Shown: one piece after another, positions 50,936 through 61,589 of the stretch | Layout of the letters: every line of letters starts with the position of its first letter | How positions within the stretch are numbered: the stretch's first letter is position 1 | Assembly (NCBI GenBank): GCA_030220185.1 | Contig: JASPKZ010009883.1 | Span: 1-64,000, forward strand | Length of the DNA stretch: 64,000 nucleotides | Reading direction: 5' to 3' | Source of the DNA: Diploptera punctata | Lineage: Eukaryota > Arthropoda > Insecta > Blattodea > Blaberidae | The notes under the pieces: generated by a model | Seen by the model: only the letters and a program-made list of their open reading frames with translations | Database searches by the model: none | Told to the model about the DNA's origin: nothing | Program-made: the position numbers and the translations under genes

Positions 50936-51175
50936 AGCAGTTACCTTTTTAGGAATTAATACTAACGGATATTATTTACTTACGTACAATTTTATCTATC
51001 TATCTTCTTACTGTATCTATCTATTTGCTGACAACACAAAGTTCCACTACATTGTTCTTCATTTTGCAAAAGATGGGTATAGCGCCCGATGTTTATAGTA
51101 TATTCCAGCTGCTGGAGTCCAGAGTTATGGACTAGTCAGGATATATTGTTGTGCTTTTTCCAAAGTTCCATAATG

Positions 51176-51330
51176 TACAATTTTATCACTCACCTCATAT
51201 TTTTCTTCTTCTTAAACTAGTTTCGGAACTACCTTCTGTTCCATTGTCAGTATTTCATGGCCATTGTTTTCTTATCTTGAAGAGCCATTTTTTGCTCCTC
51301 TGTTTTTCAATTTACCAACAGACTATAAAT
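51176..51330. mobile_element. PLE terminus fragment
   Basis: CAATTTTATCACTCACCTCA, TATTTTTCTTCTTCTTAAAC and a minus-strand hammerhead-like unit at 51215-51252: CUGACAA, U, helix GGAAC/GUUCC, GAAA, stem III ACUAGU, U. Confidence 0.7.
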
Positions 51331-52099
51331 TCACATATCATTCATTGAAGCACTATATGTTTAAAAAAATAAGTTTGCTAAATATTATTTATATATTTGA
51401 AGAGAAAAGTTTTTGCCCAGACCGAGACTCGAACCTGGGACCTTTGGCTTTCTAGGCCAGTGCTCTACCACCTGGGCTATCGGGACGAGTTCCGATCTAG
51501 ATGCAAATTTTTCTCTTTATATACATTGTAATTCCAGCACCAAATGCTATGAAGCCTTTGCTTCTATCTTTGCAAATGTCAGCTTCTTAGTTAAGAAGAC
51601 ATTTATCAGGAATTTAAACACTACTTTATAAAGCCAGTAGGGCTTCTATTGAAGCCTCCCTCTGTTTTTCAATTTACCAACAGACTGTAAATTCACATAT
51701 CATTCAGTGAAGCGCTATATGTTTAAAAAAAATAATTTTGTAAAATATTATTTATATATTTGAAGAGAAAAATTTTTGCCCAGACCGAGACTCGAACCTG
51801 GGACCTTTGGCTTTCTAGGCCAATGCTCTACCACCTGGGCTATAGGGACGAGTTCCGATCTAGATGCAAATTTTTCTCTTATATCCGTTGTAATTCGCAG
51901 CACCAAATGCTATGAAGCCTTTGATTCTATCTTTGCAAATGTCGGCTTCTTAGTTAAGAAGACATTTATCAGGAATTTAAACACTACTTTATAAAGCCAG
52001 TAGGGCTTCTATTGAAGCCTCCCTCTGTTTTTCAATTTACCAACAGACTGTAAATTCACATATCATTCATTGAAGCACTATATGTTTAAAAAAATAAAT
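51297..52099 (-). repeat. Tandem array of about 363-bp units containing SINE-A
   Basis: The unit CCTCTGTTTTTCAATTTACC ... GTTTAAAAAAATAAGTTTG plus a reverse SINE-A repeats at 51297, 51657 and 52019. A fourth unit follows at about 53948 beyond the inserted PLE, so the array originally ran on into 54290. Confidence 0.82.
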
Positions 52100-52216
52100 T
52101 TGTTAAATATTAAGTTATGTAGGGATGAAATAACACTATGAGGTTTATTTTAATTATGTTGAGTTTTTTCTTGACTCACTTCATACTTCTTAACTCCCTC
52201 GCAGATCTGGATTTCA

Positions 52217-52715
52217 TCACTGTATTTGTGACATTCTCAATGCTGTATCACTTTCACAACTGACGTCCAATGGCCTCCTCTCCTGCAGACTGACCTCTGC
52301 ACCATATGATGGCTGACCCACGAACGTCCATATCAATCGTCTCTCCTTATCATTGGATATGTTTTTATTCTTGCATATGTAAATTTTTTCCCAAATTGTA
52401 AGTTCCTTCGGTTTTTCCAATTGTTTTAGTAGTTTTGTTTTGGTTTCTATTCTGTGTTTTTCTGACCAGGCATGTGCAGCTATTGCAGATTTTTCTGTTT
52501 CTCCATTTTTACCATTTCTGAGATGTTCCTTTAATCTTGTATTTAAATTCCTTTTTGTTTTTTCCTATGTATATTCTTTCACAATCTTTACAATTTGATA
52601 AATTCCCGATTTTTTGCAGTCTTCAATCTTTTTATTTTTGTTGGTTTTTATTAAATTACATAAACGGTAATCATTTTTCGGTGCTAAATTATTGTTGAAT
52701 TTGTTGAAGATTTTT
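52217..52715 (-). pseudogene. PLE endonuclease copy in the inverted left arm
   Basis: Minus strand: [39 protein letters not shown]-like region with breaks, KPKELTIWEKIYICKNKN. It mirrors 53100-53610 on the plus strand. Confidence 0.85.
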
Positions 52716-53610
52716 TGGACCTTAAATTGATCAGGAAAGAGGGAAAAAAGAAAATAGAATTTGGAATCTACAGAAAAGTAACTCACATTGATAATTATAT
52801 AAAAGCTACAGGATTTAACCATTTTTCACACAAACAGGCAGTATTTAATAGTTTAACACACAGACTTGTGAATGTTCCCATGAGTAAAGAAAATTACAAT
52901 AAAGAGAAAAAACACATTATAAAAATTGCAAAGGACAATGGATTTCGAGAAAAGATGATACACAAAAAAATAAATAAATTCAAGGAACAAAAAATGATTA
53001 ATGAAAGTACTCTTCGAACAGATAAAGAAATTGGTAAAAAAAATCAAGAAATTTACATACCACCCTTTAGTATTCGACTACTTTAAAAAAAATCTTCAAC
53101 AAATTCAACATTAAATTAGCACCGAAAAATGATTACAGTTTAGGTAATTTAATAAAAACCAACAAAAATGAAAAGATTGAAGACTGCAAAAAATCGGGAA
53201 TTTATCAAATTAATTGTAAAGATTGCGAAAGGATATACATAGGAAAAACAAAAAGGAATTTAAATACAAGATTAAAGGAACACCTCAGAAATGTTAAAAA
53301 TGGAGAAACAGAAAAATATGCAATAGCTGCACATGCCTGGTCAGATAAACACAGAATAGAAACCAAAACAAAATTACTTAAACAATTGGGAAATCCGAAG
53401 GAACTTACAATTTGGCAAAAAATCTACATATGCAAGAATAAAAACATAACTATGAATTTTGAAATACCCGATGATAAGGAGAGGGGATTGATTTGGAAGT
53501 TCGTCAGTCAGCCATCAGATGGCATGGAGGTCAGTCTGCAGAAGAGGAGACTGTTGGACATCAGTTGTGAAAATGATACAGCATTGAGAATGTCACAAAA
53601 CCAGTGGTGA
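52715..53610 (+). pseudogene. PLE RT C-terminus and GIY-YIG endonuclease, sense copy
   Basis: 52715-53086 reads the RT thumb and linker (EFGIYRKVTHIDNYIKATGF, HFSHKQAVFNSLTHRLVNVP). A frame break at about 53085 is followed by SGIYQINCKDCERIYIGKTK, RLKEHLRNVKNGETEKYAIA, AHAWSDKH, ELTIWQKIYICKNKNITMNF and a tail to 53610 with [15 protein letters not shown]. The N-terminal RT domain is absent. Confidence 0.9.
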
Positions 53611-53684
53611 AACCTGGGTCTGCGAGGGAGTTAAGAAGTATGAGGTGAGTCAAGAAAAAACTCAACATAATTGTTAAATATCAT

Positions 53685-54290
53685 TTATATAAATGAAGAG
53701 AAAAATTTTGGCCCAGACCGAGACTTGAACCTGGGATCTTTGGCTTTATAGGCCAATGCTCTACCATCTGGGCTATCGGGCCAGTTCTGATCTAGATGCA
53801 AATTTTTCTCTTATATCCGTTGTAATTCGCAGCACCAAATGCTATGAAGCCTTTGCTTCTATCTTTGCAAATGTCGGCTTCTTAGTTAAGAAGACATTTA
53901 TCAGGAATTTAAACACTACTTTATAAAGCCAGTAGGGCTTCTATTGAAGCCTCCCTCTGTTTTTCAATTTACCAACAAATTGTAAATTCACATATCATTT
54001 ATTGAAGCACCATATGTTTAAAAAAAATAAGTTTGTTAAATATTATTTTTATATTTGAAGAGAAAAATTTTCATCCAGACCGAGACTCGAACATGGGACC
54101 TTTGGCTTTCTAGGCCAGTGCTCTACCATCTGAGCTATCGGGGCAAGTTCTGATCTAGATGCAAATTTTTCTCTTATATACGTTGTAATTCCCAACACCA
54201 ATGCTATGAAGCCTTTGCTTCTTCTTTGCAAATGTCGGCTTCTTAGTTGGGAATTTAAACACTATTTTATAAAGCCAGTAGGGCTTAAAT
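53685..54290 (-). repeat. Two more reverse SINE-A units
   Basis: tRNA-like blocks at about 53718-53790 and 54078-54150 (GAGACTTGAACCTGGGATC, CTCTACCATCTGGGCTATC), the continuation of the 363-bp array past the PLE. Confidence 0.82.
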
Positions 54291-54654
54291 TGATTAGAAA
54301 AAGTATTGTTTTTTAACATCATCTTTACTGGTCATTTATAAATGCTATGTGATTTATAACAGATGAAATATATTGTATTCAGAATGTAATATATATACTA
54401 ATAAATATATTCTCATTAAAATAGGTATGAAAGTAGATTTAGGTTGAAGATATACCATGCTAGATCAGTTACTAATATACTTGTCTCCTGACTGACAGAT
54501 CCAGGATTGGGATTGAACTTTAAAATCTTGGGGCTTGGAAACTTAGTGGTATATAATACCATTTTTTTTATTCAACAATACAGTGTTTCTCCTTCAACCC
54601 AAAGTGATTTGTCACCAAACGTTCCTGTCTAAAGCATCTTCTTCCCTCAAATAT

Positions 54655-54930
54655 CTAGCTTCCATTCTTCTCGTCACTCCATCTATCGAACATTCTATAT
54701 ACCTTATCTGCTCTTAGAGTGATCTTAACATAAACAAACACCAATTGTATCCTTCCACCACAGTTACTATCACATTGACAGGGAGCACGTGTGAAGTATA
54801 TATGACATGTGATCGTTGAATGGGGTACATTACAAGAAAGCTGGTGAGATTTTTCACTGAACTTGTGAAATACATTTAAAATAACTGTTTTTTGACCACT
54901 AGTCAAAGGTTTGCCAAACTTCTTAGTTAA
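54655..54930 (-). pseudogene. Unidentified ORF fragment cut by the piggyBac-like element
   Basis: Minus strand LTKKFGKPLTSGQKTVILNV, FHKFSEKSHQL. This loosely resembles the N-terminal helix-turn-helix region of DDE transposases of insects. The upstream residues of the apparent ORF lie inside the piggyBac-like element and are chimeric. Confidence 0.3.
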
Positions 54931-56352
54931 CCCGTCAGTGACGCACCCTTTTACTTGCTTTCCTACTGCATGGACGGAGGCCATTTTAACATTTTAGTAT
55001 TCCTAGAACACTGATTTGTATAAACGATCATAACTTTTTTAAATATCGATGGATTTGAACGAAATTTTTACTTGTTAGCTCAGAAATAAATGAGAAATTT
55101 AATACATACCATATGGAGTTCAGTAGCCTTTATAAACTATTAAAAAAAATTTTGAAATCTGAATTTCTCTCTCATGATACACATTTTTACTAAATAATTT
55201 TGATTTGCTCACATTGGACATCCCTGTTTCTTTCTGTGAGACACTAAATATATTGTGTGGCATAGTGCTGATTCATCTGTAACTTGTATATACAAAAGCA
55301 GCTGACATAACCAAAATCAGAATGAATATTTAGAAGAGTGAACTCAAGCTCAATCTTGTGTCAAAGCACTAGCAATGTTTATACTTAGAATCTGAATTAT
55401 TGCTTGGATTCGTATAAAAATTCTACAGCAGTTATTTACAACTACACAGACCATAAAAATAATTTTCTCTTATTTTAGTACTATTAATTTTAGAAATAAA
55501 AAATCACATAACCTTAGTAGTTGAGCTTGGTGTGATACAGCGACCTACATCACATTCCTAGCAGCAATAAACAGATGTCTTTCTTCTCCCATGTTTAGTA
55601 CAAACAACACACCTCCTTTGAGGTTTCAATTTATCACTTTTAGGGGTAATTTTTCTGATGAAGTGTCTTTTAGGTTACGACTGGCCATAATTACGTATAT
55701 AACGCACGACACCGCGCCTCAGACTGATTCCTTGTAAGTAACATCTATTTGAAAGAGGCAAAATAAATCAGGTATTCCCCTAAACAGGTCGATTTATATA
55801 TCAATCGATAGCTTGTATATCATTTTATCGACCTGAAAAATTAGATTGTGTATAAGTTTATTAGAAGCCCTGCAGAAAGCAGCACAAAGCCAGGTCTGTG
55901 TGCCATCGAGTGTTGAAATAAGAAACTACTTCAACCTCAATACCACATGCACAAAATGTGATCACAGCTGATTCATACACTTAGAAAGAAAGCTAAGATC
56001 TTAGGCTTCAAAATTATATTGTTCATACGCAAATATAAGAATATACAGCAGTAAAAAAAAACAAATGAAAAGGTCGCGCGCATTTAGAGAAAATTACGAT
56101 TACTTAAATCTCATCTGATTTTTAAAAAAATAATATGAAATTAAATTTTAAACAAATATTATGTTTATTCATATGTCCAGAAAGCTCATAATTTCTACTT
56201 TAAACACAAATAAATTACATATTTGTAGCTTCAAAAATGTACGATCCAGAACAAAAAGAAAACACGCCTGCATAGGTCTATACCACGTATAGATGTCGGC
56301 AATAAGTGAAGAAGAGGGGGTCTATCCACGTATGGATGTCGGCGCTGATGGG
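54931..56352 (-). mobile_element. piggyBac-like transposon, 1422 bp
   Basis: Flanked by TTAA at 54927-54930 and 56353-56356. Inverted ends CCCGTCAGTGACGCACCC and GGATGTCGGCGCTGATGGG. The interior has a decayed C-terminal Cys-rich domain on the minus strand. Most of the transposase is unrecognisable. Confidence 0.85.
55510..55640 (-). pseudogene. piggyBac transposase C-terminal Cys-rich domain
   Basis: Minus strand KLKPQRRCVVCTKHGRRKTS, VYCC, stop, ECDVGRCITP and a final stop. The spacing CxxC...CxxC with CDxxxC fits the zinc-binding tail of piggyBac transposases. One in-frame stop. Confidence 0.75.
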
Positions 56353-56359
56353 TTAATAG

Positions 56360-56960
56360 ATAGGAAATAACAATATGAGGTTTATTTTAATACTGTATAA
56401 TTATTTCTTCACTCGCCTCATACTTCTTAACTCCCACGCAGACTCGAGTTTCGTCACTTCATTTGTGACATTCTCAATGCTGTATTAAGTTCACAACTGA
56501 TGTCCAACGGCCTTCTATCCTGCAGACTGACCTCTGCACCATCTGATGGCTGACCGATGAACTTCAAAATCAATCCCCTCTCCTTATAACCGGGTATTTC
56601 AAAATTCATAAAATTCAGAAAAACATAGAATAGAAACCAAAACAAAATTACTTAAACAATTGGAAAAACTGAAGGAACTCACAATTTGGGAACAAATTTA
56701 CATATGCAAGAATAAAAACACAACTATGAATTTTGAAATACCCGGTTATAAGGAGAGGGGATTGATTTTGAAGTTCGTCGGTCAGCCATCAGATGGTGCG
56801 GAGGTCAGTCTGCAGGATAGAAGGCCGTTGGACATCAGTTGTGAACGTAATACAGCATTGAGAATGTCACAAATGAAGTGACAAAACTCGAGTCTGCGTG
56901 GGAGTTAAGAAGTATGAGGTGAGTGAAGAAATAATTAAACAATATCAATATTGCCAAACT
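56360..56960. mobile_element. PLE foldback element with endonuclease tails
   Basis: Left GGAAATAACAATATGAGGTT and arm TTAACTCCCACGCAGACTCG, mirrored by CGAGTCTGCGTGGGAGTTAA. Minus-strand 56454-56620 and plus-strand 56630-56878 both encode MNFEIPGYKERGLI, FVGQPSDGAEVSLQDRRPLD, LRMSQMK. The centre is at about 56615. A diverged hammerhead-like unit is present in each arm (GAAACUCGAGUC or a variant). Confidence 0.88.
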
Positions 56961-57249
56961 CCTGTTTTAAAAATTTAGATGGCACGCAGCATCAGAAGAC
57001 TCAACATCATCAGCCATTTTATTGCATCAGAATCGACTGAAGCATGACTCAAATGCATCATGCATGTATAATAAACTAACTTAAGTTGTAATTATTGATT
57101 AAGTATACTTTAGAACATTTTCTATGTTTTTAATATTATTATTTTCATTCATGAAGAATAACAAGTATATTCAGAGGACATATTTTTAATTTAATGAAGA
57201 GAACTACTTTTTTGCATACTTATTGCTTCTGCATCATTCGTCGGTGTCC

Positions 57250-57720
57250 ATAACGAATGAAGAGCGAGCTGGTCACATGATTTAGTTTTGACGAGGATCA
57301 CTTTAAGAGCAGATGACCTTTAGGTCTGCGTCTTCAACTTTTTCCATTAGCTTTCCAATCAACTATCTTCTTTGATATTCTGTCTTCTTCCATTCTTATG
57401 AGGTGTCCCTACAATTTCAAACATTTTTCTTCTATTTTTTTTAATATGTTTTTTCAACTTGCATAATTTCCCTTATTGTGCTCTTTCTCACTTTATCCCT
57501 TCTTGAAATTCTTGTCGATCGCCTCCAAAAATCCATTTCTACTGCTAACAGCTTGTTGGCTTGTTTTCTACTTACTGTCCAGGTTTTGGACCCATATAAT
57601 AAAAGGCTTTGTAACAGAACTTGAAATTAGGTTTCTTCGTTCTGTGTATTATATTTGTATTCCAAAGCACTGAGTTCAACATACCAATGTTTCTTCCATC
57701 AGTTATTCTTCTTTCAATTT
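57250..57720 (-). pseudogene. LINE RT C-terminal fragment
   Basis: The minus strand reads GSKTWTVSRKQANKLLAVEM, DFWRRSTRISRRDKVR, and a tail RMEEDRISKKIVDWKANG, typical of RTE-like LINEs; frameshifted. Confidence 0.72.
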
Positions 57721-57764
57721 CTGTAGTTGAAGATTAAATTAAATTGTTTTATACCCCACCTCAA

Positions 57765-58440
57765 ATCCAGTCTTCTAACTAGATCAGTTTCGAAGTCTGG
57801 GCAGCTATATCTTCATGAATTTCTCGTTGACTAATGTTATGTCGATCAGAAGAACTGCTTCTTCCTCCCTCTGTTGGTGGACTGATAAACCACCAGATCA
57901 ACTCGGAATCTGCGGGAATTTCGAAGTTCATTAGTTTTTCTTTCTTGTTTCTTTGAATGTGGATATTTTTCCTAAGCCATGAGTTCTGTTTGTTTTTCTA
58001 GTTGTTTAATTAGACTGGCTTTTGTATCAATTAGATGTTTTAGATCTTATAAATGTGAAAAATGAAGTGGAAAAGTCAGCAGTGGCTGCTCGTGCTTGTC
58101 TGAAAAAACATCTAATTGATGCTAAATAGGCAGTCTAATTAAACAAATAGAAAAACAAAAAGAACTCACGGTTTGGGAAAAAACCTGCATTAAAAAAAAC
58201 AAGAAAGAAAAACTTACAAATCCAAATTCCTGTGGATTCTAACTTGATCCGGAGGTTTATTGGTCCACCAACAGAGGGAAGAAGAAGCAGTTCTTCTGAT
58301 CGACATAACATCAGTCAACGAGAAATTATTGAAGATGAAGTAGCCCAAGTTTTGAAACCAGTCTAATTAGAAGACTGGATATGAGGTGAGGTTGTGAAAC
58401 ATTTTAATTCAATCTTAAATTAAACCTCATACTGATTTTT
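57765..58440. mobile_element. PLE foldback element with endonuclease remnants
   Basis: Arms from CACCTCAAATCCAGTCTTCT to about 58040, mirrored from 58110 to AGAAGACTGGATATGAGGTG. Plus strand 58080-58200 reads ELTVWEKTCIKKNKKEK-like endonuclease tail. A decayed UUGAAGA ... GAAACCAGUC motif lies at about 58325-58368. Confidence 0.82.
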
Positions 58441-58520
58441 TCTATAAAAGTTCTGTAGTAAATTCTCATTTTTATCTAAAATAGATAAAATATTTAAAAA
58501 TTTTAACATTACATACTCTT

Positions 58521-58896
58521 ATTTATATTATTTTTAGTCTGATCATCTTACCTCAATATTAATGTTGATTTGTTCTTAAAATGTTTCAAAGCAATTCTGT
58601 TTTATCGTCAGCTTGTCCAGACTGGTTTTATTTATGTTGCATAACCTGGATGTCGATGTCTAACATCTTACCTCAATATTAATGTTGATTTGTTTTTAAC
58701 ATGTCTAACATCGACATCCAGGTTGTGCAACATAATGCAACATAAATAAAACCAGTCTGGACAAGCTGACGATAAAACAGAATTGTTTTGAAACATGTTA
58801 AGAACAAATCAACATTAATATTGAGGTAAGATGATGAGACTAAAAATAATATAATTAAAATAACCTCAAAATACAACTTCCTAAAATAAAATATTA
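58521..58896. mobile_element. PLE-type foldback element, 376 bp
   Basis: Target duplication ATTACATACTCTT at 58508-58520 and 58897-58909. Contains a second internal copy of the left end (CATCTTACCTCAATATTAAT at 58547 and 58667), so the left arm is partly duplicated. Confidence 0.92.
58766..58800 (+). ncRNA. Hammerhead-like motif
   Basis: CUGACGA, U, helix AAAACA-GAAU-UGUUUU, GAAA, stem III ACAUGU. Same family as 41390. The left arm near 58580-58617 holds the reverse copy. Confidence 0.5.
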
Positions 58897-58909
58897 ATTA
58901 CATACTCTT

Positions 58910-59640
58910 CCTGAATTACTTTTTAACTCAACTGTTGTAACTGGGGCAGCATTTTAAAGGGTATTGTTAATTGTCACTATGTTCACTGTTATAAACATTG
59001 TGAATTGTTTGTTTGCCCTGCCTCGGTAGCTAGTTGGTTCCTGTTGTTTCAGGCTGAGCGCTGAGATTCTCATCTCATCTAGGGACCAAAAGGAGAGTTG
59101 CGTGGGAACAGACAATCATGAATAAATAAAATAACTTTATTTTATTCAATTAATTAAACTAGCAAGCACTTAAAATACACTCGATACATGGTGCACCGTT
59201 GAATTGGTGTTGGCTTTCGATGCCTAACTGCATGAGGACTATCACTTGTAGTTAAAAGATTATTATTCTTGCAGTAATTGATTAAGTCCCATGATTTGAG
59301 ATCCTTTCTCGAGTATTGAACCAGTCCCTATGAAATCTTTGATTAAATCTTCTCTCCACAAACTGTTAAGTGTAAGTAAGTTAATTTGTCCTCATGAGTT
59401 TGATATCGAAGTCAGGATCTTTTATTCCCATATATGGTCGTACACCCTAACTCTGATTTTGATTGGTTAGAATATTCAATCACATGTGTTCTAGGGGCGT
59501 ACATATTTTTATTAAACTCCCACCTATTTCTAATTTATTCTCACGGCTAGCCTGCATGTTTATAGTTGGGGCTTACCGCACTTATTAATATTAAAGTATG
59601 AAGTTTTTTCCCAAACGTGATTTTTCAAGCTAGACCCAGC
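58910..59640. other. AT-rich DNA, nothing recognised
   Basis: No repeat or coding signal that I can support. Confidence 0.4.
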
Positions 59641-59711
59641 TTAAGAATTTCATTAATTAAATAAAAATAAAACATAGTTTTATTTGATTTTCATATTTAT
59701 TATATAATTCA

Positions 59712-59748
59712 GTGACAGCTGTTTCGCTACACTGTACTTTCTTCAGAC
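59712..59748 (-). ncRNA. Hammerhead-like motif with intact core
   Basis: GU, CUGAAGA, A, helix AGUAC-AGU-GUAGC (one mismatch), GAAA, stem III ACAGCUGU, C, AC pairing with GU. All core residues are present. Confidence 0.6.
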
Positions 59749-60248
59749 ATGTTAACAAATTATGAATTGTGTTCCAACTGATCTAAGCAACAATACAACA
59801 ATATTTATTTAAATTTTTAAATATATGAGGTGAGTGATAAACATATTCCTACCTTAATTAACAAAGGGGATTCATTCAAATCAAGTTGAGAATTTAACAG
59901 TTTTTTACTACTTTTAAATTTATTAATTTCTACAACCTCCAAAAAATCTTAACTTCTACCCTTATCACAAATATGTAAAATTTCAAAATTTGGATCGAAA
60001 CAATGATTAAATTGGAATAAATTGTTTCGATCCAAATTTTGAAATTTTACATATTTGTGATAAGGGTAAGAAGTTAGATCTTTTGGAGGCTGTAGAAATT
60101 AATAAATTTAAAAGTAGTAAAAAACTGTTAAATTCTCAACTTGATTTGAATGAATCCCCTTTGTTAAATTAAAAAAAATAAATAAATATTGTTGTATTGT
60201 TGCTTAGATCAGTTGGAACTTGGAACACAATTCATAATTTGTTAACAT

Positions 60249-60285
60249 GTCTGAAGAAGGTACAGTGTACCAAAACAGCTGTCAC
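60249..60285 (+). ncRNA. Hammerhead-like motif, opposite arm
   Basis: GU, CUGAAGA, A, helix GGUAC-AGU-GUACC, AAAA (for GAAA), stem III ACAGCUGU, C, AC. Compared with the partner arm the helix is perfect but G12 is lost. Confidence 0.55.
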
Positions 60286-60400
60286 TGAATTATATAATAA
60301 ATATGAACATCAAATAAAACTACATTTTATTTTTATTTAATTAATAATTATGGATTTTCATCAAGTAAACACCAACTAAATTGATTATTTAAGAATTTCA

Positions 60401-60850
60401 GGTCTAATTTGAGGGGTTACATATTTATGACCTCTTTTATTTAGGTTTTCCACTGCTATTTGTGGGAACTTCTACCAATAAGATTATTTAATTTACTATG
60501 TATTCTGTATTCAGTTCATTCTTTGTTTATTCGTTAATCATATTTATTAATCACTATACCAGATTAGGCTACATAACCAATGAAAGATATTCTGTTTTAT
60601 TATAATTTATCTGTAATCCCCATATAATACCATATTTACTGGGATAATTCATGCCATTGCATAATTCATGCACCAGGATTTTTTGCATTAAATTTAGAAA
60701 GAAATATTTTTCCTCTATTTTTCATGCATGTACGATAATACCATTTTTTTTTTAGTTTTCAACTGAATGTACTTTACCGTCAGATTGTGTTGGGCAGTAT
60801 GGAATCCCCTAGGCATGCTATTATGTATTGCAGGTACTCTTGTCGTCCCA
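60401..60850. other. AT-rich DNA, nothing firm
   Basis: An ATAATTCATGC direct phrase recurs at about 60640 and 60660. No gene or element boundary seen. Confidence 0.35.
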
Positions 60851-60859
60851 ACTCCTTTC

Positions 60860-61345
60860 AAAAAACATTAAACTGAAAATATATAAAACTGTTATTCTCC
60901 CAGTTATATTATATGGATGTGAAACATGGTCTCTTACTTTAAGGGAGGAGAAAAAGGTTACAAGTATTTGAGAATAAAGTTGTTAGCAAAATTTTTGGAC
61001 CAAAGAGAGATGAACAGACAGGTGAATGGAGAAAACAACATGACAGTGAGCTAAATGGTCTTTATAGGAAGCCAGATATAGTAAGAACAGTTAATGTTGT
61101 AGACTGCGATGGGCAGGACATGTGGCACAAATGGAGAATAATAGAAGTGCATGGAAGCTTCTTGTAGGAAAACCAGAGGGAAAACGCCCAGTTGGTAGAC
61201 CAAGAATAAGTTGAGAGAATAACATTATCCATGATTTGAGGGATGTAAATTATACAGGGGAAGATTGGAAGGCTAGTGCCTCAGGATAAAGATGTATGGG
61301 GAACTTATGTCTGCTATTAACCTATGGGTTCGTTAGAGCCAGTTA
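60860..61345 (+). pseudogene. RTE-like LINE 3' coding end
   Basis: Reads [88 protein letters not shown] and the downstream HDLRDVNYTGEDWK. This is the canonical end of a very common insect LINE. A few frameshifts. Confidence 0.88.
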
Positions 61346-61589
61346 GTTAGATCTTCATTTATCTGGAAAAAAAGAAAAAGAAAATTGTATTTTTTTAAAA
61401 TTAAAATTTGTTTTAATTCTGAATTTATAAATCACTAACTAATACCCGGAGTGCGTTGCTACGCCTAAATAAATGAAACAGTAAAGGTTAATTATATTGT
61501 ATGGTATATGCTAAGATGTACCAAACATGGTGGTTGTTAGTTTTTAATTTCGGATTTCAACTAAACCTCCGCTTTCAATTGAAATAGAA

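Larger units (their letters stand above)
52111..53670 (+). mobile_element. Penelope-like element, 1560 bp, with long inverted termini
   Basis: Target duplication TTGTTAAATAT at 52100-52110 and 53671-53681. The left arm (to about 52715) is a reversed copy of the endonuclease end; the right part is the coding sense copy. Both outer ends read TTGAGTTTTTTCTTGACTCA or its complement. Confidence 0.93.
59653..60388. mobile_element. PLE foldback element, 736 bp, with opposed coding tails
   Basis: Target duplication TTAAGAATTTCA at 59641-59652 and 60389-60400. About 340-bp arms meet near 60005. The plus strand 60010-60170 reads FDPNFEILHICDKG, LLEAVEINKFKSSKKLLNSQ, LDLNESPLLN, the C-terminal PLE tail; the minus arm mirrors it. 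The left arm alone carries a 33-bp insertion at about 59820-59852. Confidence 0.93.

Noticed and set aside
54655..54984. A 109-codon minus-strand gene
   Set aside because: Its first 18 codons lie inside the piggyBac-like element and the rest outside, so the ORF is a chance fusion.
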